64,000 bases of DNA from Streptomyces avermitilis MA-4680 = NBRC 14893 (lineage in GTDB: Bacteria > Actinomycetota > Actinomycetes > Streptomycetales > Streptomycetaceae), in contig NC_003155.5 of the NCBI RefSeq assembly GCF_000009765.2, positions 7,440,001-7,504,000 of the forward strand, written 5' to 3'. Below the pieces are notes generated by a model. That model did not search any database. It was not told the DNA's origin and saw only the letters and a program-made list of their open reading frames with translations. Numbering within the stretch: the first letter of the stretch is position 1; each line of letters begins with the position of its first letter. The position numbers were made by a program, and so were the translations under genes. Positions 57,093 to 64,000 of this stretch are shown here, in pieces.

Positions 57093-57169
57093 CGCTCCTC
57101 CTACGAAAAGTACTCTTCGTGGTGCACGTTCACCATGGGACGGTGGACGGATCCACGGGGGAGGCGACG

Positions 57170-58156
57170 ATGCTGCTGGATGCGCTGCGGGCGGACGCGA
57201 GGCTCGCCGAGTGGCTGCGGGACCTGGAGAGCGAGGGCGATCCGCGGGTGGAGGTCGCGCTGCCCGGCGCGGACGAACTCCCGGACGTACTGCTGGACCT
57301 GTCCGTGCCGCACGAGGACATCAACGAGTTCGTCGCGCTGCGCGCCCGGCTGGCGGACGACGCGGAGGCGATGACCCTCCTCGCCCGGTGTGTCGCCCGC
57401 TTCGTACGGGACATGGGGGAGATCGGGAAGGGCTGGGAGCCGCCGCCGTTCCCGACGTCGACGGGGGACCTCGGACGCTGCTTCCCTCTGTACGTCTTCG
57501 TCGGCGCGCTGCCGCACGTACGCGCGTACCACCACCGGCGCGGGGTCCCGGCCGAGGTGTCCCGGCGCACGCTCGCCGATCTGGGGCGGCATGTGGCGGT
57601 GCACCGTCGGCGGCTCGGCACGGGCGGGCTGCTGTTCCCGTGGTGGATCGCGCTCCCCTTCCACGGGGAGTTGTTCCAGCTGGGCCGGCTGCAGTTCCAG
57701 CGCGCGCGGCTGGGGCAGCGCACGGGGCGGGCCGTCGCGGGGGCCGGCCTGGGCCTGGGGCCGGGCGACCCCTGTCTGAGCCTGCACATACCCGACTTCC
57801 GCGGACCGCTGTCGCCGTCCGCCTGTGAGCGGTCGCTGGCGCTGGCACGGGAGTTCTTCGCCCGCCACTATCCCGACGAGCGGTACGAGGTGGCCGTGTG
57901 CCACTCCTGGCTCCTCGACCCGCAGCTGAAGCGGTACCTGTCGGCGGAGTCCAACATCGTCCGCTTCCAGGAGCGCTTCGAGATCGCGTACGCGCAGACG
58001 GCGCCGGAGGACGGGGTGCCGGTCGGGTTCGTCTTCGGCGATCCGGAGCTGCCGGTGGCGGACCTGCCGCGGCGGAACAGCGTGGAGCGGGCGATCGGGG
58101 ACCACTTGCGGGCGGGCGGCCACTGGTACGGCGGGCATGGGTGGGCTCCGCTGTAG
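57170..58156 (+). CDS. Acyltransferase-domain protein of unknown role
   Basis: A 328-aa protein. The N-terminal helical part (residues 1-120) precedes a C-terminal domain with LSLHIPDFRGPLSPSACERSLALAREFFARHYPDE and YEVAVCHSWLLDPQLKRYLSAESNIVRFQERFEI, the pattern of a GNAT-like acyltransferase family conserved in actinobacteria. The substrate is unknown. ATG 57170 with GGGGAGG upstream is preferred to GTG 57119. Confidence 0.8.
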   Translation: MLLDALRADARLAEWLRDLESEGDPRVEVALPGADELPDVLLDLSVPHEDINEFVALRARLADDAEAMTLLARCVARFVRDMGEIGKGWEPPPFPTSTGDLGRCFPLYVFVGALPHVRAYHHRRGVPAEVSRRTLADLGRHVAVHRRRLGTGGLLFPWWIALPFHGELFQLGRLQFQRARLGQRTGRAVAGAGLGLGPGDPCLSLHIPDFRGPLSPSACERSLALAREFFARHYPDERYEVAVCHSWLLDPQLKRYLSAESNIVRFQERFEIAYAQTAPEDGVPVGFVFGDPELPVADLPRRNSVERAIGDHLRAGGHWYGGHGWAPL

Positions 58157-58219
58157 CTGTCACCCTATCGAGTGACCCGGTCGGGGAACGGGCGTGCGGG
58201 CGCGGTCCGTTGGACGGGT

Positions 58220-58915
58220 ATGAGGCTGGAAATGCGTGAGGGATACGAGGGAACGGGACCCGGGGCGATCACCCCGGACGGCTGCGCGGTCGAGCTCTAC
58301 TCGCGGCTGCCCGTCGGGGAGGAACCGGACATCATCGCCGCGGCAGTGCCCACGGGGGCCCGCATTCTGGAACTGGGCAGCGGGGTGGGCCGCATGACCC
58401 ATCCGCTCCTGGATCGCGGGTTCGAGGTCACGGCCGTGGACGAGTCGTCGGAGATGCTGGCGCGCGTCCGTGGGGCGCGCACGATATGCAGCCCGATCGA
58501 GGGACTCGACCTGGGTGAGACGTTCGACGTGGTGATGCTCGCGTCGTTCCTCGTCCACGCGGGCGACGTCGAGGTGCGGCGGGGGATGCTGCGGGCGTGC
58601 GCGCGGCATGTCGCGGAGGGCGGGTGCGTGCTGATCCAGCGCGAAGGGGAGGACTATCACTCGAATGTGCCCCGTGAGCGGGTCGATCCCAGCGGCTTCA
58701 CGCTACGGATCCTGTCGGCGGAGCCGGCGGGTGACGGGGTCAACTCGGTCAGCGCGGAGTACGTGTTCCCGGACGCGACGTGGACCCATACGTTCCTGGC
58801 GCGGCCGCTGACCAAGGAGCAGTTCGAGGAGGCGCTCGCCGAGGCGGGGCTGAGGGTGGACCGGTATCTGACGGAGGACGGCGTGTGGGTGAGGGCGGTG
58901 CCGGCTGAGGAGTAA
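58220..58915 (+). CDS. SAM-dependent methyltransferase (class I)
   Basis: A 231-aa methyltransferase. ARILELGSGVGRMTHPLLDRGFEVTAVDES is the SAM-binding motif, followed by ICSPIEGLDLGETFDVVMLASFLVH. The C-terminal half (WTHTFLARPLTKEQFEEALAEAGLRVDRYL) is normal. Substrate unknown. ATG 58220 is the most likely start. Confidence 0.88.
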   Translation: MRLEMREGYEGTGPGAITPDGCAVELYSRLPVGEEPDIIAAAVPTGARILELGSGVGRMTHPLLDRGFEVTAVDESSEMLARVRGARTICSPIEGLDLGETFDVVMLASFLVHAGDVEVRRGMLRACARHVAEGGCVLIQREGEDYHSNVPRERVDPSGFTLRILSAEPAGDGVNSVSAEYVFPDATWTHTFLARPLTKEQFEEALAEAGLRVDRYLTEDGVWVRAVPAEE

Positions 58916-58963
58916 ACCGCACCCGTGGAGGAGAAGACCGCACCCGTGGAGGAGGAAACCGCA
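58916..58963. repeat. 21-bp direct repeat after the methyltransferase gene
   Basis: ACCGCACCCGTGGAGGAG plus three bases occurs twice in tandem, then ACCGCA again. It begins directly after the stop codon. The shared GTGGAGGAG would read as Val-Glu-Glu in frame, as if a coding tail had been lost past a new stop. Confidence 0.7.
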
Positions 58964-59056
58964 TAGGAAAGTGCGGTGCGCGGCGATGAGTTGCGGGCGT
59001 CGGCCCGGTCTACCTCTGTGACAGCGATACGGAACTGCTTCACAGAGGAGACCCCC

Positions 59057-59518
59057 ATGTCCCAGACCACCGCTCCCGTCACCCGCGCCGCCTCGGCTGC
59101 CTCCGCCTCCGGTGGCACCCGCAGTCGTCGTGCCGAGATTTCCCTGCGTGCGCTTCAGATCGTGCTCGCGCTCTTCTACGGGGTGGCGAGCGCGCTGCCG
59201 AAGCTGATCGCGCACCCCTCGGCCGTCGAGTCCTTCGACAAGATCGGCTGGGGCAGCGCGGGGATGTACACCATCGGCGCGCTCGAACTGGCCGGAGCTG
59301 TCGCACTGTTGATACCGGCGCTCATGTCGGTGGCGGCGGTGGCACTCAGTGCGCTGATGGTGGGTGCGTTCATCACGCAGCTCACCGTCTTCGACGGGCA
59401 GTACGCAGCGACACCGCTGATCCTGATCGTGCCGCTCGCCCTGATCGCGTGGGCGCGCCGGAAGGGGACGGCGGACGGGCTGGGGCGGCTGGTGCGGCTG
59501 GTGCGACGAGGGGCGTGA
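59057..59518 (+). CDS. DoxX-family membrane protein
   Basis: A 153-aa protein with four membrane helices (ALQIVLALFYGVASALPKLI, MYTIGALELAGAVALLIPAL, VAAVALSALMVGAFITQL, PLILIVPLALIAWA), the layout of the DoxX/SURF4-like family. The short N-terminus is Ala/Ser/Thr-rich. GAGGAG precedes ATG 59057. Function unknown; DoxX proteins can join redox-stress complexes. Confidence 0.83.
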   Translation: MSQTTAPVTRAASAASASGGTRSRRAEISLRALQIVLALFYGVASALPKLIAHPSAVESFDKIGWGSAGMYTIGALELAGAVALLIPALMSVAAVALSALMVGAFITQLTVFDGQYAATPLILIVPLALIAWARRKGTADGLGRLVRLVRRGA

Positions 59519-59582
59519 CCTTGGGCGACGGACGGCGCGGAAGGCTCCCCGCTGCTGGTGGGGAGCCCTCGACCTGTGAGGG

Positions 59583-59642
59583 CTTGCTTCGGGTTTGCTT
59601 GCGTTGGGTTTGCCTGCGGCGGGATTGGTTGCGCCGGGTTTG
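59583..59642. repeat. 15-bp tandem array, locus 2
   Basis: Four consecutive 15-bp units (CTTGCTTCGGGTTTG and variants) follow one another exactly, in the 259-bp convergent gap between the DoxX and S4 genes. On the minus strand they read as pentapeptides of the type QTRRx. Confidence 0.8.
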
Positions 59643-59681
59643 CTGCTCAGCGCTCGCGAGGGTGCCCGGGTGCACCTCGGC

Positions 59682-59898
59682 TTCCCGGGGCAGCCTGGAT
59701 TTCGGGTCAGTCCGGCCTTCCGGGGCCACCCGGTCTTCGGGTCTGCCCTGCATTCAGGGTCAGCCGCGTGTCCCGGGTCAGCCTCGTGTCCTGGGTCCGC
59801 TCTGCTTTCCGGAGCTGCTCCGCTTTCCAGAGCTGCTCTGCTTTTCGGAGCTGCTCTGCTTTCCGGGCCTGTTCTGCTTTCCGGGATCGTCCGGGGCC
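59682..59898. repeat. Degenerate 18-bp tandem array, locus 2
   Basis: About twelve units of 18 bp (one of 17), of the type TTTCGGAGCTGCTCTGCT, run from the intergenic gap into the S4 gene. Units nearest the gene are most alike. Inside the gene, on the minus strand, they encode the hexapeptides KQSSSG/E at the C-terminus; past the stop codon the same period continues for roughly five more units. Confidence 0.85.
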
Positions 59899-60416
59899 GC
59901 GGTCCCGCCGTGTTCCCCGTCCGGCGGGTCGCCGAAGCCCCTGAGGCGTTCCAGTTCGCGGCGGTCCCGTTTGGTGGGGCGGCCCGTGCCGCGGTCGCGG
60001 ATGCCGATCGGGGCGACGGCCTCGCGGGGCGGGGGCGGCGGGCTGTTGTCGACGTAGCACTCGACCGCGACCGGCGCGCCGACCCGTTTGCGGATCACGC
60101 GCTTCACGACGAGGATCCGCTCCCGGCCCGCGTGCCGCAGCCGTACCTCGTCGCCGACCCGTACCGCGTACGCGGGCTTGACGCGTTCGCCGTTCACCCG
60201 GACGTGCCCGCCCCGGCAGGCGGTGGCGCCCATCGAGCGGGTCTTGACGAGACGGACGGACCAGATCCAACTGTCGATGCGCACGGTCTCGCCGTTCGCC
60301 GGCCCGGCCGCGTCGGCGGCCACCGTTGCGTCCGTGTCCAACTCGTCCGTGGCCGCCGCGCCCGTGTCCACCGCGTCCGCGCCCACCGTCTCCTCATCCG
60401 CACTCTCGGAAGCCAT
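59778..60416 (-). CDS. S4-domain RNA-binding protein (Hsp15-like) with repeat tail
   Basis: A 212-aa protein. An acidic Ala/Asp/Glu-rich N-terminus (1-42) precedes the S4 domain: VRIDSWIWSVRLVKTRSMGATACRGGHVRVNGERVKPAYAVRVGDEVRLRHAG. This is the Hsp15/RluA-type S4 fold, which in E. coli Hsp15 binds free 50S subunits with nascent chains. KRDRRELERLRGF is a conserved downstream segment. The last 35 residues are repeat-encoded (SSSEKQ-SSSGKR-SSSGKQ) and are unlikely to be part of the ancestral protein. Confidence 0.87.
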   Translation of the reverse strand: MASESADEETVGADAVDTGAAATDELDTDATVAADAAGPANGETVRIDSWIWSVRLVKTRSMGATACRGGHVRVNGERVKPAYAVRVGDEVRLRHAGRERILVVKRVIRKRVGAPVAVECYVDNSPPPPPREAVAPIGIRDRGTGRPTKRDRRELERLRGFGDPPDGEHGGTAAPDDPGKQNRPGKQSSSEKQSSSGKRSSSGKQSGPRTRG

Positions 60417-60536
60417 GCCTCGACTTTAGGCCCTGCCGTCAGGCGAGGGCGGTCGCCCGGAAACTCCGTCGCACGGTTCACCCCGGACGCGGCCGCCCCC
60501 GAGAGGGCGGCGATCAGCTGGTCGTACCGTGGGGGT

Positions 60537-61331
60537 ATGGAGGGCACGGAGGGCAGGGACAGCAGCTTGGCGGAGGGCGGCCGCCTGGCGGAGGGCAGCA
60601 GCCTGAGTGACCTGGACGAGCACATCACGGGGTGCCGTGCCTGCCCGCGGCTGGTCGAGTGGCGCGAAGAGGTGGCCCGTACCAAGCGCGCCGCTTTCGC
60701 CGACTGGACGTACTGGGGACGTCCGGTCCCGGGTTTCGGGCCCGTGGACGCCTCGCTCCTCGTCGTCGGGCTCGCACCCGCCGCGCACGGGGCCAACCGG
60801 ACCGGGCGGATGTTCACCGGGGACAGGTCGGGGGACGTTCTGTACGCGGCACTGCACGACGTGGGTCTCGCCTCGCGGGCCACCGCCGTGTCCGCCGATG
60901 ACGGCCTTGAGCTGTACGGGGTGCGGATCACCTCGCCCGTGCACTGCGCGCCGCCCGCCAACAAGCCGACGCCGGAGGAGCGGGACACCTGTCGGCCCTG
61001 GCTGGTGCGTGAACTCGAGCTGCTGCGGCCGACGTTGCGGGCCGTCGTGGTGCTCGGCGCCTTCGGCTGGCAGGCCGCGCTGCCCGCCCTCGCCGAGGCG
61101 GGGTGGGCGGTGCCACGGCCCCGGCCGGCCTTCGCGCACGGGGTGCGGGTGACGCTCCGGCCCTCAGCAGGGCCGCCCGCCAAGTCGCTCGACGTCCTCG
61201 GGTGTTTCCACGTCAGCCAGCGCAACACCTTCACCGGACGGCTGACGCCCGCCATGCTGCGGGACGTGCTGCGTACGGCGGCGGAGGCGGCGGGGCTGCC
61301 GACACTGCCGGATGCGGGGCAGTACGCCTAA
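60537..61331 (+). CDS. Uracil-DNA glycosylase, family 5 (UDGb)
   Basis: A 264-aa iron-sulphur uracil-DNA glycosylase. Motif 1 is VVGLAPAAHGANRTGRMFTGDRSG, lacking the Asp of family 1 as UDGb does. Motif 3 is CFHVSQRNTFTGRLT. Cysteines at CRACPRL, HCAPP, DTC and the GCFHVS segment can hold a 4Fe-4S cluster. It removes uracil, hypoxanthine and other damaged bases. ATG 60537; the 3' end overlaps the convergent ferredoxin gene by four bases. Confidence 0.92.
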   Translation: MEGTEGRDSSLAEGGRLAEGSSLSDLDEHITGCRACPRLVEWREEVARTKRAAFADWTYWGRPVPGFGPVDASLLVVGLAPAAHGANRTGRMFTGDRSGDVLYAALHDVGLASRATAVSADDGLELYGVRITSPVHCAPPANKPTPEERDTCRPWLVRELELLRPTLRAVVVLGAFGWQAALPALAEAGWAVPRPRPAFAHGVRVTLRPSAGPPAKSLDVLGCFHVSQRNTFTGRLTPAMLRDVLRTAAEAAGLPTLPDAGQYA

Positions 61332-61735
61332 CGGCGGGCCCGGGACCGTTCTCCCGCCGACGATACGAACTGGAGTTCCAGCGTGGCTGGGGGAGGGGCG
61401 ATGCCCGGGCCCCCCGCCTCGGCCCAGCGCACTATCTCGTCCGTGCAGTCGTCGCCCATCGACCAGCCGATCCAGGTTGCCCGGCCGCCGCGTCTGCGGC
61501 CCTCCCCGGAGGGCTGTACGACGATGATGTTCGCCTGGTCGCAGGGCCCGAGGCAGTCCGTCGTGCGGACCGTGATCCGCCCGCCGGAGGCCGCGGCCGC
61601 CGCCCGCAGGCGCTCCAGTTGCCAGTCGTGGTCGTAGCCGGGGTACTTGCGCGGGTCACCGCAGCAGCAGCCGCGGCAGACGACGAGCGTGCAGGGACGG
61701 GTCCGGGCGGCGCCGATTGCCGTACGGGTGGTCAC
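61328..61735 (-). CDS. (2Fe-2S) ferredoxin domain protein
   Basis: A 135-aa thioredoxin-like 2Fe-2S protein. The cysteines lie in LVVCRGCCCGDPRKYPGYDH (near residue 20) and TTDCLGPCDQANIIVV (near residue 59). WIGWSMGDDCTDEIVRWAEAGGPG is conserved in actinobacterial members. It probably carries electrons or donates metal clusters; the partner is unknown. GTG 61735 is chosen. Confidence 0.85.
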   Translation of the reverse strand: MTTRTAIGAARTRPCTLVVCRGCCCGDPRKYPGYDHDWQLERLRAAAAASGGRITVRTTDCLGPCDQANIIVVQPSGEGRRRGGRATWIGWSMGDDCTDEIVRWAEAGGPGIAPPPATLELQFVSSAGERSRARR

Positions 61736-61883
61736 AGTTCTCCCTTGTTGCCGGCCGCACCGAAGAGGTGACGGACCGTCGAGCGGTGGTTGGCCCGGAC
61801 GTGGGACAGGGCGTGCGCGGGCGCGATCCGGGTCGCATGAAGTCATCTTCGCCGACTCGGGTCCGGGTCCGGGCCGGCGCTGG

Positions 61884-62345
61884 TTACGCCGACTCGGGTC
61901 CGGGTCCGGGTCCGGGCTCGGAGGCAGACGCGGACTCTGCTCCGGGCTCCGGAACCACCGCGGTCGCCGTGATCTCCACGAGCTGGCCCGTGTACCCAAG
62001 ACAGGCCACGCCGATCAGGGTCGAGGAGTGCGGCCCGATACTGAGCCCCGATGCCTCGACGACGTCCCAGACCGCGGAGAGCACGGCAGGCTCGCCGCTG
62101 ACGACATACACGTCCGTCGAAACGACATGCGCCAGGTCGCTGCCGACCGCGCGCAGTTGCTCGGCGAGGTTGGCGAGCACCTGCGCGGCCTGGCGTACGG
62201 GGTCGCCCTCGCCGACGATCTTGCCGTCGGCGTCGAGCGGCACGGACCCGGCGAGGAAGGCCAGGCGGGTCCCCGCCTCGACGACGGAGGCGTGGGAGTA
62301 GACGGGGGGCGGGCAGAGGGTGGGGACGGTGACGCGGTTGATCAC
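61884..62345 (-). CDS. RidA family deaminase with Pro-Gly repeat tail
   Basis: A 153-aa Rid/YjgF protein. PVYSHASVVEAGTRLAFLAGSVPLDADGKIVGEGD, QAAQVLANLAEQLRAVGSDLAHVV and the C-terminal LVEITATAVV are typical. RidA hydrolyses reactive enamines formed by PLP enzymes. The last 16 residues (SASASEPGPGPGPESA) are coded by a GGGTCC repeat and are not part of the usual fold. GTG 62345. Confidence 0.88.
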   Translation of the reverse strand: MINRVTVPTLCPPPVYSHASVVEAGTRLAFLAGSVPLDADGKIVGEGDPVRQAAQVLANLAEQLRAVGSDLAHVVSTDVYVVSGEPAVLSAVWDVVEASGLSIGPHSSTLIGVACLGYTGQLVEITATAVVPEPGAESASASEPGPGPGPESA

Positions 62346-62572
62346 GGGGTCTCCAGGGATTCGGGCGGGCCGACGGTTGAGGGACAACCTGCCGGCGGAG
62401 GGACAACCTGCCGAGCATGCGCGACGTGGGGAGGCGGGCGCATTCGAATTTGCGGAGCGAAGTGCCACCACGCCATCCTCATCCCATGCGCACCACGTAC
62501 CTGGGACGTTTCACCGGGGCGGACTTCTAGCGGGCCACGCCGGAAGTCCCGGCGGGCCCTCGGAGGTCTGCC

Positions 62573-62950
62573 ATGTCACGCACCGTCCATCACGTCCCCA
62601 CGAGACACCGCACCCGCCCCGCCTACTGGCCCACCGGTACGGCGGGCCCGTGCACCGCGCACGCCCTCACCGACCACCGCTACAGCCGCCAGGAGCTGGC
62701 CCGAGCCCGCCGCGCGGGCCGTCGCCCCGTACCGACGCGTGTCGACCGTTCCTTCGCCGCCTACGTGTTTCCGCGTGCCCTGGGTGCCCACTTCTGGAGC
62801 CCGTACGAGTCCGCCGCCCGTGCTGACCTGCGCACTTTCCGCACGGCCGCCTGCAAGCTCCTCCGTGCCGCACCGCCGGGCGCCCTCCTCGCGGCGGCCG
62901 AGGACCTGGACCATCCGCCGACCCGCCACCGCCACCGCGACCTGTGGTGA
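62573..62950 (+). CDS. Conserved hypothetical basic protein
   Basis: A 125-aa protein rich in Arg and His, without signal or membrane segment. Features are HRYSRQELARARRAGRRPVPTRVDRSFAAYVFPRALGAHFWSPYES. I do not recognise a domain. ATG 62573 after GGAGG (GGAGGTCTGCC). Coding looks real from codon bias. Confidence 0.65.
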   Translation: MSRTVHHVPTRHRTRPAYWPTGTAGPCTAHALTDHRYSRQELARARRAGRRPVPTRVDRSFAAYVFPRALGAHFWSPYESAARADLRTFRTAACKLLRAAPPGALLAAAEDLDHPPTRHRHRDLW

Positions 62951-63438
62951 CTGACGTACCGCCCCCGCGGGCCACGGCAGGCGCCCGCAACGCGACGAGG
63001 GAGCCCGGCGGACGCGGCCGCCCGGCCTGGGCTGGAACCGCGCATAGAGGCTGAACGGCTGCTTGGTGCCGTCCAGGTCCGTGAAGTCGCAGAGTCCGAG
63101 CTGGTGCGGGTGCCGCTCTCGGGTACGGCCCGGCCCTCACGGCCCGGGCCGGCTCCGGGGCGCCAGGAGTCGGCTGCGGCGTTGAGGTGCAGGAGCTCTT
63201 CGCGTACAGAAGGTACGGCCATGCTCCGTACCCCCGCTTTCGATTCTGCCTGATCAGGGCGCGAGGGCCGGACACGCGCCACTCGATGCCCATCCGGAAC
63301 CTCGGACCGTGGAGGTGCGGCTACGAGGAACCGGACATTCCGGGATCAAGAACCCGCCACACGGGAACGCCACGTTCGCATCGGATCTCTTGCTTCGCAG
63401 GCTGAACACGACCACTCAGCTCGTAATCAGGGGGTTCC
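62951..63438. other. 488-bp region; possible decayed gene on the minus strand
   Basis: No intact gene. On the minus strand, a frame starting at 63222 reads MAVPSVREELLHLNAAADSW, and a second frame around 63040-63120 reads HQLGLCDFTDLDGTKQPFSL. Both look protein-like and together suggest a frameshifted remnant. The last 120 bases are the probable promoter of the next gene. Confidence 0.35.
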
Positions 63439-64000
63439 ATGCGCATCGCGCACCACAGATACGTCGTCGTCGCGGCCACAGCCGCGGCGATTCTCGCACT
63501 CGCCGACATACCGGCCGAGGCCCAGACCGGTCCGGCCGCCGCTGCCCTGCCGTCCTCGGTGAGTGCCGACACCACGGGACTTGCCGGGCTCGCCGAGAGC
63601 TACCTGCAGCAGCGGGCCGACATGCTGACGACATCTCCTCCCACGGCGAAAGCCGCCATCGCCCATGTCCGGGCCACGCGTTCCATGGCCGCCCAGACGC
63701 AGGACGACCTTGCCGCGCTCGCGGAGAAGGGCAAGCGGTACAAGGAGGTCGACGGCGGCTATACGCGGGCGCAGGTCGACGTGAAAGTCGACGACACGAC
63801 CGTCGACGGCGGGACGGCGACGCTTCAGCTGACCGAACACACCCGCCTCCGGCTGCCGTTCACGCCGCAGGAGGTCGAGGAAGGCGCGCCGGAGTTCGAG
63901 GAACTCTCGCTCCCGCACACCGTGAAGTTCACCCAGGGATCCGACAGCGCGTGGCTGCTGTCGTCGGACAAGGCCGACACCGCGGGCGGGCCGACCCCGA
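63439..64000 (+). CDS. Secreted protein, N-terminal part (amidase-domain type), cut by window end
   Basis: The first 187 residues are present. A signal peptide covers about residues 1-29 (VVVAATAAAILALADIPAEA). The remainder, with LAESYLQQRADMLTTSPP and the beta-rich YTRAQVDVKVDDTTVDGGTATLQLTEHTRLRL, resembles the N-terminal region of streptomycete secreted proteins that end in a putative amidase domain. That domain would lie beyond the window. AGGGGG precedes the ATG. Confidence 0.7.
   Translation, partial: MRIAHHRYVVVAATAAAILALADIPAEAQTGPAAAALPSSVSADTTGLAGLAESYLQQRADMLTTSPPTAKAAIAHVRATRSMAAQTQDDLAALAEKGKRYKEVDGGYTRAQVDVKVDDTTVDGGTATLQLTEHTRLRLPFTPQEVEEGAPEFEELSLPHTVKFTQGSDSAWLLSSDKADTAGGPTP

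Overview
The window is high-GC DNA with NNG/NNC codon bias, GTG/TTG starts, many 1-4 bp ATGA/GTGA/TGATG overlaps and families typical of Streptomyces (trypsin of the S. griseus type, DUF6343, a small SPW_0924-like protein, GH46 chitosanase). It looks like the chromosomal core of a streptomycete: gltD, pyk, polA, rpsA, coaE and a chorismate mutase are all present. No phage, transposase or CRISPR was seen.

Layout. (1) 1-4.9 kb: gltD, a secreted GH46 chitosanase, a zinc-finger rhomboid protease, a VWA protein and HutD. (2) 4.9-14.9 kb: a compact catabolic island matching the KstR2 regulon of mycobacteria and rhodococci, i.e. degradation of steroid rings C and D through HIP-CoA. It holds two acyl-CoA dehydrogenases, IpdF, KstR2, FadA6, IpdC, IpdB, IpdA, EchA20 and two SDRs. 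Both divergent promoters carry the same near-palindrome (CCTAACAA-NN-GTTTGGT), close to the published KstR2 box. The HIP-CoA ligase FadD3 is not in the window. (3) 15-20.3 kb: tandem repeats, an ankyrin protein, a metalloprotease-like protein, trypsin, a GNAT enzyme, chorismate mutase and a lone receiver protein. (4) 20.3-28.8 kb: aminopeptidase N, a DesA-like PLP decarboxylase overlapping a DesB-like N-hydroxylase (no desC or desD beside them), a Tat-exported 5'-nucleotidase and a SIMPL protein. (5) 28.9-32.1 kb: pyruvate kinase, an HTH-LAGLIDADG protein of foreign look, a 72-nt class I tRNA with a CAA (Leu) anticodon, and the ANTAR response regulator PdtaR. (6) 32.2-37.9 kb: a complete branched-chain amino-acid ABC operon (livJ-H-M-G-F) with a strong hairpin after livJ. 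(7) 38.8-52.6 kb: thioesterase, YdeP/FdhF oxidoreductase, DNA polymerase I, DUF4184 membrane protein, lytic transglycosylase, SPW_0924-like and DUF3068 pair, HrpB helicase and a methyltransferase. (8) 52.9-64 kb: ribosomal protein S1, PAC2 protein, CoaE, TPR protein, small conserved genes, a DoxX protein, an S4 RNA-binding protein, family 5 uracil-DNA glycosylase, a 2Fe-2S protein, RidA and the start of a secreted protein.

The main signals beyond ordinary annotation are: the steroid C/D-ring island with its two predicted operators; two loci, both in convergent intergenic gaps, that pair a degenerate 18-bp tandem array with a 15-bp array, one of which forms the C-terminus of the S4 protein; the orphan DesA/DesB-like pair; and the class I tRNA with a leucine anticodon next to a domain-swapped HTH-LAGLIDADG protein.
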